A stretch of DNA of 64,000 bases from Nisaea sp. (GTDB taxonomy: Bacteria; Pseudomonadota; Alphaproteobacteria; Thalassobaculales; Thalassobaculaceae). A model generated the notes under the pieces. It saw only the letters and a program-made list of their open reading frames with translations, was not told the DNA's origin and did no database searches. Position numbers and translations under genes: made by a program. This document shows positions 1 to 8,059 of the stretch, one piece after another; position 1 is the first letter of the stretch; every line of letters begins with the position of its first letter. The stretch lies in assembly GCF_034670185.1 (NCBI RefSeq), contig NZ_JAXMNY010000004.1, positions 496,001 to 560,000 of the forward strand, in the 5' to 3' direction.

Positions 1-1118
1 ATCGGCATGTCCTCGACCTCAGGGTCGACGGTTTCGATGTTGGCGGAGGCAGCGATGAAGTCGTTCTTCATCATCAGCAGTGTGTAAATCGCTTCGTGAA
101 CGCCGGTCGCGCCTTGTGAGTGACCGCTCAGGGATTTCGTCGAGCTGATCGGCGGGGTTGCGCCCCGGTTCTTGAAGACCTCACGGATGCCTTCAAGTTC
201 GATCGTGTCGCCGACCGGCGTACTGGTGCCATGAGCGTTGATGTAGTCAACCGGTCCTTCAACGTCTTTCAGTGCCATCTGCATGCACCGCACACCGCCC
301 TCGCCGGAGGGCGCGACCATGTCGGCGCCGTCGGACGTGGCGCCGTAACCCACGATCTCGCCATAGATCTTGGCGCCGCGTGCCTTCGCGTGCTCAAGCT
401 CCTCCAGAATGAGGACCCCGCCACCGCCGGAGATAACGAAACCGTCGCGATTGGCGTCGTATGCGCGGGATGCTTTGTCCGGCGTGTCGTTGTATTTCGA
501 GGAAAGAGCGCCCATCGCGTCGAACAGGACGGAGAGCGTCCAGTGCAACTCCTCGCCGCCACCGGCCAGCATGACGTCCTGCTTGCCCATCTGAACCAGT
601 TCATATGCGTTGCCGACGCAGTGCGAGCTGGTCGAGCAAGCGGAAGAGATGGAATAGCTGAGGCCTTTGATCTTGAAGGCCGTCGAGAGGGTCGCGGAAT
701 TGGTGCTGCACATGACGCGCGGCACCATGTAGGGGCCAACCCGCTTCGGACCCTTTTCACGCGCCGTGTCGAATGCCTGCATCATGTTGGATGTCGACGG
801 CCCGCCGGAGCCCATGACCAGGCCGGTCATCGGGTTGCTGACGTCGGCGGGCTCCAGGCCCGCGTCTTCTATGGCCTGCTGGGCAGCAATGTAATTGTAG
901 GCCGCGCCGTTACCCATGAAGCGCATCAGCTTGCGGTCGATATGTTCCGACGGGTCCAGCTTGATCGAGCCATGGACGTGGGAGCGGAAACCGAGATCGG
1001 CATAGTCCGGCGCGAATTCGATGCCGGATTTGCCGGCGCGCAGGGAAGCGGTGACTTCCTCTGCATTGTTGCCGATGCTTGAAACAATTCCGAGACCGGT
1101 GACGACGACGCGACGCAT
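1..1118 (-). CDS. fabB: 3-oxoacyl-ACP synthase I, partial (C-terminus beyond left edge)
   Basis: Condensing enzyme of type II fatty-acid synthesis that elongates acyl-ACP with malonyl-ACP, including the cis-unsaturated branch. About 372 N-terminal residues are visible and the last few dozen are cut by the window edge. The thiolase fold is clear: it starts MRRVVVTGLGIVSSIGNN, the nucleophile is Cys161 in SISSACSTSSHC, the first catalytic His lies in INAHGTSTPVGD, and the Lys/His pair is in STKSLSGHSQGATG. It follows fabA with only one base between the fabA stop and this ATG, so the two are surely co-transcribed and probably translationally coupled. FabB rather than FabF is supported by the fabA linkage. 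Very secure call. Confidence 0.97.
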   Translation of the reverse strand, partial: MRRVVVTGLGIVSSIGNNAEEVTASLRAGKSGIEFAPDYADLGFRSHVHGSIKLDPSEHIDRKLMRFMGNGAAYNYIAAQQAIEDAGLEPADVSNPMTGLVMGSGGPSTSNMMQAFDTAREKGPKRVGPYMVPRVMCSTNSATLSTAFKIKGLSYSISSACSTSSHCVGNAYELVQMGKQDVMLAGGGEELHWTLSVLFDAMGALSSKYNDTPDKASRAYDANRDGFVISGGGGVLILEELEHAKARGAKIYGEIVGYGATSDGADMVAPSGEGGVRCMQMALKDVEGPVDYINAHGTSTPVGDTIELEGIREVFKNRGATPPISSTKSLSGHSQGATGVHEAIYTLLMMKNDFIAASANIETVDPEVEDMP

Positions 1119-1119
1119 A

Positions 1120-1653
1120 TCAATTTGCCCCTTCGGTTGCCGTGTTCTGGAACAGTCCGACGCGGATATCCTTCGCCTCGAAGACCGTGACGCCATCGCA
1201 TTCCACGCGGCCGTCGGCAATCCCCATGTAAAGTTTGCGCATGATCACGCGCTTGAGGTCCAGCGTGTAGGTCAGCAGTTTTGCGGACGGCAGTACCTGA
1301 CCGGAAAATTTCACCTCGCCGACGGAGATTGCCCGACCGGAACCCGGCCCGCCCATCCAGCCGAGCGTGAAGCCGAGCAGCTGCCAGAGAGCATCCATGC
1401 CGAGGCAGCCCGGCATCACCGGGTCGCCGACGAAATGGCAATCGAAGAACCAGAGGTCCGGCTTGATATCGTACTCGGCCGTAACCGAGCCCTTGTCATA
1501 GGCGCCGCCGGTCTTCGATAGGTTGGTGATACGATCGAACATAAGCATCGGCGGCATCGGAAGCTGCGCGTTCCCGGGGCCGAAAAGTTCTCCCTTGGCG
1601 CATTTGATCAGGTCTTCGTAACCGAAGCTGTTCTTTTCCTTGAAGTCCAACAA
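1120..1653 (-). CDS. fabA: 3-hydroxydecanoyl-ACP dehydratase/isomerase
   Basis: Hot-dog-fold enzyme that dehydrates 3-hydroxydecanoyl-ACP and isomerises trans-2 to cis-3-decenoyl-ACP, the entry to anaerobic unsaturated fatty-acid synthesis. Diagnostic parts are FGYEDLIKCAKGELFGPGN, LPMPPMLMFDRI, the active-site His in FFDCHFVGDPVMPG and the Asp in GCLGMDALWQL. The frame is open to an ATG at 1740, but that would add about 29 residues not seen in the family. A TTG at 1653 preceded by GGAAGG seven bases upstream gives 177 residues, close to the usual 170-172, so TTG is preferred. It is the first gene of the fabA-fabB operon and divergent from irr. Confidence 0.95.
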   Translation of the reverse strand: MLDFKEKNSFGYEDLIKCAKGELFGPGNAQLPMPPMLMFDRITNLSKTGGAYDKGSVTAEYDIKPDLWFFDCHFVGDPVMPGCLGMDALWQLLGFTLGWMGGPGSGRAISVGEVKFSGQVLPSAKLLTYTLDLKRVIMRKLYMGIADGRVECDGVTVFEAKDIRVGLFQNTATEGAN

Positions 1654-1740
1654 TGCCGTTCCTTCCCGTACGCCAGCGCTTATCGTCAGGCGGGACCGTG
1701 TTCGGTCCCATAATAGACTGCAACCGCGCGACCGCGCCAT

Positions 1741-1904
1741 CTCTCACATTTCATGCACCGCCTACCCTAAATATGGTGGGGAGCGCAAGCAATCACGTGG
1801 CATATGATGCCCGATGACTTGACATATTAGACGGATTAACGCTCTGTCTTAGGATTGAGGCGCCCGAGTGGCGAGACCCCGAGAGACCGAATGGGATACC
1901 GGGA
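1741..1904. promoter_or_regulatory. fabA/irr divergent intergenic region
   Basis: This space must hold the promoters of both the fabAB operon (minus) and irr (plus). A perfect -35-like hexamer TTGACA lies at 1819-1824 on the plus strand, but no strong -10 follows at 16-18 bases. The AT-rich stretch around it (about 1820-1855) is the likely control region. No clear iron-control element (ICE) palindrome was recognised, so autoregulation by Irr is only inferred. Confidence 0.35.
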
Positions 1905-2336
1905 ATGAGTAGTGCTGAAGCCTATAGTGAAACGCAAAGCCTGTCCGGACGCCTGACGAAGGCTGGATTGCGCCCGACGCGTCAGCGTCTTGCACTTGCG
2001 GATCTGCTGTATGCCGCAGGCGACCGTCATGTGACGGCGGAGCAGCTTCACAAGGAAGCTGGAGAAGCCGGGATCACGGTCTCGCTTGCCACGGTTTACA
2101 ACACGTTGCATCAGTTCACCGGGTCTGGCCTGCTGCGGGAAGTCGTGGTGGAGTCCGGTCGTTCCTATTTCGATACGAATACCACGGATCATCATCATTT
2201 CTTCGTTGAAGATGAGCTGCGGCTGACGGATATCCCAGCCGAAAGGGTCGGCTTCGTCACGCTTCCGGACGCTCCGGAAGGTACGGAAATCGAACGGGTC
2301 GACCTGATTATCCGTCTGAAGGCAAAAGAGATCTAA
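1905..2336 (+). CDS. irr: Iron response regulator Irr (Fur family)
   Basis: Fur-superfamily transcription factor of 143 residues. In alphaproteobacteria Irr senses iron through haem and represses or activates haem synthesis, iron uptake and iron-using genes. An N-terminal winged helix with recognition segment SLATVYNTLHQF (about 60-71) is followed by the dimerisation domain carrying the His-rich motif DHHHFF (His 96-98), the conserved second haem/metal site of Irr proteins. The N-terminal GCPWH-type haem regulatory motif of Bradyrhizobium Irr is absent, as in most other alphaproteobacteria, and there are no CxxC zinc pairs as in true Fur/Zur. Divergent placement from fabA is a recurrent alphaproteobacterial arrangement. 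Confidence 0.93.
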   Translation: MSSAEAYSETQSLSGRLTKAGLRPTRQRLALADLLYAAGDRHVTAEQLHKEAGEAGITVSLATVYNTLHQFTGSGLLREVVVESGRSYFDTNTTDHHHFFVEDELRLTDIPAERVGFVTLPDAPEGTEIERVDLIIRLKAKEI

Positions 2337-2368
2337 GGTCGATCAAAACCTCGTGTTTCTCTAGCCCG

Positions 2369-2399
2369 CCACGTTTTTAACGCCCCACGTTTTTAACGC
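2369..2399. repeat. 15-bp tandem direct repeat at a gene 3' end
   Basis: CCACGTTTTTAACGC occurs at 2369-2383 and again at 2385-2399 with one base between. The right copy contains the last Arg codon and TAA stop of the minus-strand SH3-domain gene, so the left copy duplicates the stop region just outside it. Convergent with the end of irr. It contains T/A runs that may help termination, but no hairpin. Confidence 0.85.
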
Positions 2400-2911
2400 A
2401 GCGACTCATCGACCCGAATGCCCCAGATCGCCGATCTGTGTACCCAGCCGCTAAGGCCGGATACCTCTATCTCGCACCATTCCCGCGCACAGCTTTCAAG
2501 CCAGGCGATCACGCCGGGCTCCAGATGGGCCACGGCCGGTGCGCTGTCCGCCTGCTCGCGGCGAAGGGTCCGGTTGCGGCCGATCACCAGCACGGAGCGG
2601 CGCCCGGACAGCATGCTCTGATGCACCCAGCCCTCGGTGCCTTCAAAATCCCTTACTTTCCGCCAGTTCTCGAATTCGGAAACGATCTCGACTGGCATGT
2701 TCTCGCGCACAAAGACCCAATCCACCGGGTATCGCACCCCGGGCCCAGTCCGGACATTGACCTCTTCTGCCTGGAGGGTGACATAGCGGGGGATCGGCAG
2801 GCCGGTCACGCTGCCTACGGTCTCCGCTTTGGCAGCCATATTCAGGCCACCCAGAAGTGAGGTCGGCACGATCAACAGGGCGATGATCAGCGAGAGCGGT
2901 TTCAGAAACAT
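2393..2911 (-). CDS. Secreted bacterial SH3-like domain protein
   Basis: A 172-residue exported protein with two SH3b-like repeats. From ATG 2911 it opens with a signal peptide (MFLKPLSLIIALLIVPTS) ending near AAKAE. The first SH3-like repeat reads EEVNVRTGPGVRYPVDWVF and ends EGWVHQSMLSG; the second ends SGWVHRSAIW. This is the architecture of the conserved alphaproteobacterial SH3-domain family (COG3807-like) of unknown biochemical role, thought to bind the cell envelope. The frame is open to 3016, but the start at 2911 puts the signal peptide at the N-terminus. Divergent from the 2-hydroxyacid dehydrogenase gene. Confidence 0.85.
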   Translation of the reverse strand: MFLKPLSLIIALLIVPTSLLGGLNMAAKAETVGSVTGLPIPRYVTLQAEEVNVRTGPGVRYPVDWVFVRENMPVEIVSEFENWRKVRDFEGTEGWVHQSMLSGRRSVLVIGRNRTLRREQADSAPAVAHLEPGVIAWLESCAREWCEIEVSGLSGWVHRSAIWGIRVDESLR

Positions 2912-3070
2912 GATGCGTATCCCGGAATGACAGATCATCCTACCATTGCAATTGGGGTGGAGTAAGAGGGGCGGCGCTATATAGCCGAGATACTTGTCAC
3001 TTTGTGGACAATTCACCAGACGCCTGATATTTCCCGGAAGAACAGGGTTTCGGGGCGAAGGATAAATCCC

Positions 3071-4057
3071 ATGACAACCAGCAAGCCGCTTGTCATCGTC
3101 ACGCGGAAGCTACCGGATCCGGTGGAAACCCGGATGATGGAGCTATTTGATACGCGGCTGAACATGTCGGATGAGCCGTTCTCGCGGGAACAGCTGAAAG
3201 CCGCCATGGCGGAAGCGGACATTCTGATTCCGACCGTGACCGATAAACTCGACGCGAAATTGATCGAGGAAGCGGGGCCGAACCTGAAGCTGATCGCCTC
3301 TTTCGGCACGGGTGTCGACCATATCGATGTGCCTGCGGCCAAGAAGAAGGGCATCATCGTCACCAACACCCCCGGCGTGCTGACCGAGGATACGGCGGAC
3401 ATGACCATGGCGCTGATTCTTGCGGTGCCGCGGCGTCTGGTCGAGGGCGAGAAGCTGGTGCGTTCCGGAAAATGGGAAGGCTGGGGGCCGACGGTGATGC
3501 TCGGTCACCGTATTCACGGCAAGCGCCTCGGAATCATCGGCATGGGCCGGATCGGTCAGGCAGTGGCGAAGCGGGCCCGCGGGTTCGGGCTTTCGATCCA
3601 TTATCACAACCGTCGGCGTCTGCATCCCGAGGTCGAGCAGGAGCTGGAAGCCACATATTGGGACAATCTGGATCAGATGCTGTCCCGCATGGATATCGTC
3701 TCGGTGAATTGTCCGCGCACACCCGCGACCTATCACATGCTGAACGCGCGACGGCTCTCATTGCTGCAGCCCCACGCCTATCTGGTCAATACCTCGCGTG
3801 GCGAAGTAGTGGATGAGGAGGCGCTGGTTCAGGCGTTGTCGAACCGGGATTTCGCAGGGGCGGGTCTCGATGTTTTCGAGCACGAGCCGCAAGTCGACCC
3901 GAAGCTGCTGAACCTCTCCAACGTGGTACTGCTGCCGCATATGGGTTCGGCGACGATCGAGGGGCGGATCGATATGGGTGAAAAGGTGATCGTGAACGTG
4001 AAGACGTTCGTCGACGGCCACCGGCCGCCGGACAGGGTGCTAGAGCTCGAGTTCTGA
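3071..4057 (+). CDS. D-2-hydroxyacid dehydrogenase (glyoxylate/hydroxypyruvate reductase-like)
   Basis: NAD(P)-dependent reductase of 328 residues interconverting 2-oxo acids and D-2-hydroxy acids. The nucleotide-binding loop is LGIIGMGRIGQAVAKRA and the substrate loop ASFGTGVDHIDV. The catalytic triad is visible as Arg in NTSRGEVVDEEAL, Glu in VFEHEPQVDP and His near 290 in LLPHMGSAT. The nearest well-known members are the GyaR/GhrB glyoxylate and hydroxypyruvate reductases, and the retained GMGRIG and HMGSAT motifs support that, but the exact substrate cannot be read from sequence. Start ATG 3071 excludes 23 upstream open codons that lack homology. It stands alone as a single gene. Confidence 0.9.
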   Translation: MTTSKPLVIVTRKLPDPVETRMMELFDTRLNMSDEPFSREQLKAAMAEADILIPTVTDKLDAKLIEEAGPNLKLIASFGTGVDHIDVPAAKKKGIIVTNTPGVLTEDTADMTMALILAVPRRLVEGEKLVRSGKWEGWGPTVMLGHRIHGKRLGIIGMGRIGQAVAKRARGFGLSIHYHNRRRLHPEVEQELEATYWDNLDQMLSRMDIVSVNCPRTPATYHMLNARRLSLLQPHAYLVNTSRGEVVDEEALVQALSNRDFAGAGLDVFEHEPQVDPKLLNLSNVVLLPHMGSATIEGRIDMGEKVIVNVKTFVDGHRPPDRVLELEF

Positions 4058-4076
4058 GTGCTTCAGCCTACTGGAA

Positions 4077-4256
4077 TTAATGACCGAAAAAGGCACTGGC
4101 GTCGCCGGAGCCGGCCATTACGCTGACCAGAACCAGGGTAAGCACCAACGTAATCCCGAGAAGCGGTAGGCCCCAGGACCCACTGGCCTGGAGATCGGCT
4201 TCGCTAGGTACAACACCATTGCCGCCGATCCGTCTCTTCGATTTGTGCCCGTTCAT
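4077..4256 (-). CDS. Small single-pass membrane protein, unknown
   Basis: A 59-residue ORF with a strong Shine-Dalgarno GGGAGAG eight bases before the ATG. It has a charged polar N-terminus (MNGHKSKRRIGGNG), then one hydrophobic segment of about 22 residues (WGLPLLGITLVLTLVLVSVMAG) starting near residue 28, and a short tail ending FFGH. The Lys/Arg-rich N-terminus predicts N-inside topology by the positive-inside rule. It lies 176 bases downstream of moeB on the same strand and convergent with the 2-hydroxyacid dehydrogenase. I do not recognise a family. The RBS, a single clean TM and the lack of another gene in this gap support it being real. Confidence 0.6.
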   Translation of the reverse strand: MNGHKSKRRIGGNGVVPSEADLQASGSWGLPLLGITLVLTLVLVSVMAGSGDASAFFGH

Positions 4257-4432
4257 GGTTCTTACTCTCCCGGATCGACCTGGATTTCGCCCTATTGCGG
4301 AATCAGTCGCGTCCTGATCATTCTCACTCGCTAAGATGAAGATATGGTAACCGACCGGATTATTTCCAATCCGTTATCGATCATCGACGTGGCATATGAC
4401 ACATGCCGATCAGGACCGAATTAGGGCAGAGA

Positions 4433-5221
4433 TCAGGCGATTTCGCGGATTGTCGGGTCGGTGCCGCAGAGCGCGCAGCCCGGATCGCGGGCGGCTTTCA
4501 TCTTGCGGAAAGTCGGACCCAGCGCGTCATAGATCAGCAGATGGCCGGACAGGCTGCTGCCGAGATCGAGCAATTCCTTCAGAACCTCGGTGGCCTGCAG
4601 CGTGCCGATAACACCGGCGACCGCCCCCAGAATACCGGCCTCCTCGCAGCGCGGGATCATGCCGGGCGGCGGTTCGGTCGGGAACAGGCAGCGATAGCAG
4701 GGCTCGCCCTCATGCCCGGGCACACCGCCCCGGAAGGTCGCAAGCTGACCCTCGAAGCGCAGCAGGGAGCCGGAGACCAGTGGCTTGCCGGCAAAATAGG
4801 CGGCATCGTTGACGAGATAGCGGGTGGCGAAATTGTCACTGCCGTCGGCGATCAGGTCATAGTCGGCGAAAAGCGCGGCCGCATTGTCGGCCGTCAGCCG
4901 CTCCTCGTAGAGGTTCACCTGGATACCCGGATTGATCCGGGCGACGGACTCCGCCGCCGATGCGACCTTGGAGATACCGACCGAGCCGGTGCCGTGAGCG
5001 ATCTGGCGCTGCAGGTTGGTCAGATCAACTTCATCGTCATCGACAATGCCGAGCGTGCCGACCCCCGCCGCGGCGAGATAGAGCAGCAGCGGTGAGCCGA
5101 GCCCGCCGGCGCCGATCACCAGGACGCGGGAGGCGAGAAGGCGCTCCTGCCCCTCCTCGCCGACCTCGTCCAGGATCAGGTGGCGGGCATAGCGATGGAA
5201 CTGCTCGTCATTCAGTTCCAT
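4433..5221 (-). CDS. moeB: MoeB/ThiF family sulfur-carrier adenylyltransferase
   Basis: E1-like enzyme of 262 residues that adenylates the C-terminal Gly-Gly of a ubiquitin-like sulfur carrier (MoaD in molybdopterin or ThiS in thiamine synthesis). The ATP loop VIGAGGLGSPLLLYLAAAG is near residues 34-52, followed by the Asp-rich VDDDEVDLTNLQRQ, the catalytic Asp motif IADGSDNFATRY, and two zinc CxxC pairs, CYRC and CALC. There is no C-terminal rhodanese domain, so it is MoeB/ThiF-like rather than the longer MoeZ/MOCS3 type. No moa or thi genes are nearby, so MoaD versus ThiS partner choice is open. It follows cysK by five bases and both deal with sulfur. Confidence 0.9.
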   Translation of the reverse strand: MELNDEQFHRYARHLILDEVGEEGQERLLASRVLVIGAGGLGSPLLLYLAAAGVGTLGIVDDDEVDLTNLQRQIAHGTGSVGISKVASAAESVARINPGIQVNLYEERLTADNAAALFADYDLIADGSDNFATRYLVNDAAYFAGKPLVSGSLLRFEGQLATFRGGVPGHEGEPCYRCLFPTEPPPGMIPRCEEAGILGAVAGVIGTLQATEVLKELLDLGSSLSGHLLIYDALGPTFRKMKAARDPGCALCGTDPTIREIA

Positions 5222-5226
5222 ACCGC

Positions 5227-6186
5227 TTATTCCCCGAGGCCCTCGAACAGGGCGGTCGAGAGATAGCGTTCGGCAAAGCTCGGAATGATGACGACGATCC
5301 GCTTGCCTTCCATTTCCGGGCGTTTGCCGATCTCGAAGGCGGCGGCAAGGGCGGCGCCTGAGGAAATGCCGGCCGGCAGGCCCTCGATGAGGGCGGCCTC
5401 GCGGCTCGTCTCGATGGCGGTCTCGTTGCTGATTTTAATGATCTCGTCATAGATCTTCGTGTCGAGAATTTCCGGCACGAAACCGGCCCCGATCCCCTGG
5501 ATCTTGTGCGGTGCCGGGCTGCCGCCGGACAGCACCGGGCTGGCTTCCGGCTCGACGGCAACAATGTGAAGCTTCGGGTTGCGCTGCTTCAGGACGCCGC
5601 CGGCGCCCGTGATGGTACCGCCGGTGCCAATACCCGAGACGAAAGCGTCGATATCGCCGCCGGTATCCGCCCAGATTTCCTCCGCTGTGGTGCGGATGTG
5701 GACATCGGGGTTCGCGGGGTTGGCGAATTGCTGTGGCATGAAGGAGCCCGGTGTCTGGGCGACCAGTTCCTCGGCTTTCGCGATTGCGCCTTTCATGCCG
5801 AGCGGTGCTTCGGTCAGCACGATCTTGGCCCCCAGGAACGCCAGCATCTTGCGGCGCTCGATCGACATGGATTCCGGCATGGTCAGGATCAGCTTGTAGC
5901 CCTTGGCGGCTGCGACGAAGGCAAGGCCGATGCCGGTATTGCCGCTGGTCGGCTCGATAATCGTCGCGCCGGGCTTGAGCTCTCCGGCGGCTTCGGCGGC
6001 TTCGATCATCGCCTTGCCGATCCGATCCTTTACCGAGGCCAGCGGATTAAAGAACTCAAGCTTCGCAAGGATGTCTGCCTTGACGCCCTTGGCTGCAGCC
6101 AGTTTCGAGACGCGGACGAGGGGTGTCCCGCCGATCGTATCAAGGATGCTGTCGTAGATTTTTCCGCGGAATTCGGTTGCGCTCAT
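5227..6186 (-). CDS. cysK: Cysteine synthase A (O-acetylserine sulfhydrylase)
   Basis: PLP enzyme of 319 residues that makes cysteine from O-acetylserine and sulfide. The PLP Lys is Lys53 in NPLASVKDRIG, the substrate loop is PTSGNTG near 80, the phosphate loop is GIGTGGTITGAG, and the C-terminal region ends SFAERYLSTALF. Length and motifs fit CysK better than CysM or cystathionine beta-synthase, as no CBS domains are present. It sits between dut and moeB on the same strand, with a 108-base gap from dut that could hold its own promoter. Confidence 0.95.
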   Translation of the reverse strand: MSATEFRGKIYDSILDTIGGTPLVRVSKLAAAKGVKADILAKLEFFNPLASVKDRIGKAMIEAAEAAGELKPGATIIEPTSGNTGIGLAFVAAAKGYKLILTMPESMSIERRKMLAFLGAKIVLTEAPLGMKGAIAKAEELVAQTPGSFMPQQFANPANPDVHIRTTAEEIWADTGGDIDAFVSGIGTGGTITGAGGVLKQRNPKLHIVAVEPEASPVLSGGSPAPHKIQGIGAGFVPEILDTKIYDEIIKISNETAIETSREAALIEGLPAGISSGAALAAAFEIGKRPEMEGKRIVVIIPSFAERYLSTALFEGLGE

Positions 6187-6294
6187 CTGGTGTTCCTCCC
6201 TCGGGGATGTCCTGTCCTGCTCAAGCTGGTCAATCCCGCCCGGCTCTTAAACGGCCGGTACGGAACAAGTGTGTGCGTGTTCGCGCGCCAGCGC

Positions 6295-6753
6295 TCAGCC
6301 GGTCCCGGTTGAGCCGAAGCCGCCGCTGCCGCGCGCCGTCTCGTCCAGTTCTCCGACTTCCTGCCAGCGGGCTTGGATCACCGGCGCCACCAGCATCTGC
6401 GCGATCCGCATGCCGCGGGTCACCGTGAAAGGCTCCTGGCCGTGGTTGATCAGGATAACGCCGATCTCGCCGCGATAATCCGCATCAATGGTGCCGGGTG
6501 TGTTCACCTGGGTCACGCCGTTGCGCAGTGCCAGCCCTGAACGCGGCCTGACCTGCGCCTCGAAGCCTGGTGGCAGGGCGATCGAAAGGCCGGTCGGAAT
6601 CAGCGTGCGCGCGCCCGGCGCAAGAACGACATCCTCTGAAATCGCGGCCATCAGATCCATGCCGGCGCTGTCCGGCGTCTGGTATTCCGGCAATGGAAGA
6701 TCGGCGCCGTGCGGCAGGCGGCGGACGCGGACGTCGACGGTGGCGGTCGTCAT
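6295..6753 (-). CDS. dut: dUTP diphosphatase
   Basis: Trimeric dUTPase of 152 residues that hydrolyses dUTP to dUMP and pyrophosphate, keeping uracil out of DNA. All family motifs are seen in order: PDSAGMDLMA, the central RPRSGLALRNGV, TIDADYRGEIGVI with the catalytic Asp, then the glycine-rich C-terminal arm GSGGFGSTG. Its ATG overlaps the coaBC stop by four bases (ATGA), so the two are translationally coupled, as is common in this phylum. Confidence 0.96.
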   Translation of the reverse strand: MTTATVDVRVRRLPHGADLPLPEYQTPDSAGMDLMAAISEDVVLAPGARTLIPTGLSIALPPGFEAQVRPRSGLALRNGVTQVNTPGTIDADYRGEIGVILINHGQEPFTVTRGMRIAQMLVAPVIQARWQEVGELDETARGSGGFGSTGTG

Positions 6754-7955
6754 GCCGTGAAATGCTCCGTGATGCGGGCGGCGAGCTTTGTCGCCACCTC
6801 TTTCTTGGTCAGGGTGGGCCAGTCCTCGGCGCCGTCCCCGGTGATCAGGTGAATGGTGTTGGCATCCCCGCCGAAGGTGCCCGTCGCCGGGCTGACATCG
6901 TTGGCCAGGATCCAGTCGCAGCCCTTGCGGGCGCGTTTCTCGGTCGCGTGGGGGATGACGTTTTCCGTTTCGGCAGCGAAACCAATGACCAACGTCGGTC
7001 GCGCCCCACCGAGGCCGGAGACCGTCTTCAGGATGTCCGGGTTCTCGGTCATGGCGAGCGCCGGGATATCCCCGCTGCCGGTCTTCTTCAGCTTCTGTGG
7101 CGCTTCCTCGGCCACCCGCCAGTCGGCGACGGCGGCGGCGAAGACGGCGATATCGGCGGGCAGGGCGGCTTCGACCCCGGCCAGCATCTGCTGCGCTGTC
7201 TCGATATGGTGGACGGTGACGCCTGCCGGATCGGGCTCCCGCGTCGGGCCGGTGACCAGTGTCACCTCGGCACCCGCCGCTGCAAGCGCCGCCGCGATGG
7301 CATGACCCTGCTTGCCGGATGACCGGTTGGCGATATAGCGCACCGGGTCTATCGGCTCATATGTTGGCCCGCTGGTGACCACGGCGCGTTTACCCGCCAG
7401 CGGCTTTGCCGCTGGATCGAGCTGCGCCGCGACGACTTCGGCAATCGCCGCCGGTTCCGCCATGCGCCCCGGCCCGAACTCGCCGCAGGCCATGTCGCCC
7501 TCGTCCGGCCCGATGAAGGAAATCCCGCGTTCGGCCAGCACCTTCACATTTTCCTGCGTCGCCGCATGGGTCCACATCCGGACATTCATGGCCGGTGCGG
7601 CCAGTACCGGCGTGTCGGTCGCCAGCAACAGGGTGGAGGCCAGATCGCCCGCCAGCCCGGCCCGCATCTTCGCCAGCAGGTCGGCGGTGGCAGGGGCGAC
7701 GACGATCAGATCGGCGGAACGGGAAAGCTGGATGTGCCCCATTTCCGCCTCGTCGGTGAGGGAGAAGAGATCTGTATAGACCTTGTCTTCGGTCAGCGCC
7801 GAGAGGCTGAGTGGCGTCACGAATTCCGCGCCCGCTTTTGTCAGTACCGCGCGCACGGCAATTCCGCGCTTGCGCAGCAGCCGCACCAGCTCCAGCGCCT
7901 TATAGGCGGCAATGCCGCCACCGACGATCAGCAGAACCCGTTTGCCGGAGGCCAT
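6750..7955 (-). CDS. coaBC: Bifunctional phosphopantothenoylcysteine decarboxylase/synthase
   Basis: Coenzyme A biosynthesis enzyme of 401 residues. The N-terminal flavin-dependent CoaC half has GGIAAYKALELVR, the catalytic His in MGHIQLSRSADLIVVAPA, the substrate motif APAMNVRMW and the active-site Cys in MACGEFGPGRM. The C-terminal CoaB half starts with VVTSGPTYEPIDPVRYI and NRSSGKQG and carries the conserved KKTGSGDIP segment needed for cysteine ligation. RBS AAGAGGAGAG lies just upstream of ATG 7955. It sits between ubiB and dut. Confidence 0.96.
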   Translation of the reverse strand: MASGKRVLLIVGGGIAAYKALELVRLLRKRGIAVRAVLTKAGAEFVTPLSLSALTEDKVYTDLFSLTDEAEMGHIQLSRSADLIVVAPATADLLAKMRAGLAGDLASTLLLATDTPVLAAPAMNVRMWTHAATQENVKVLAERGISFIGPDEGDMACGEFGPGRMAEPAAIAEVVAAQLDPAAKPLAGKRAVVTSGPTYEPIDPVRYIANRSSGKQGHAIAAALAAAGAEVTLVTGPTREPDPAGVTVHHIETAQQMLAGVEAALPADIAVFAAAVADWRVAEEAPQKLKKTGSGDIPALAMTENPDILKTVSGLGGARPTLVIGFAAETENVIPHATEKRARKGCDWILANDVSPATGTFGGDANTIHLITGDGAEDWPTLTKKEVATKLAARITEHFTA

Positions 7956-8059
7956 GGGCCTCTCCTCTTAATCATATCTGATGCGGCGGACTCTAGGTCC
8001 GGGGCGGAGCGGTGGCAAGATGTCGGCTACGCGAGTGCCTTGCTCTCTTCCCGTCTTTC

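Noticed and set aside
120..1082. Long plus-strand frame over fabB
   Set aside because: Mirror frame of a certain gene, with His/Arg/Gly-rich low-information translation and no homology.
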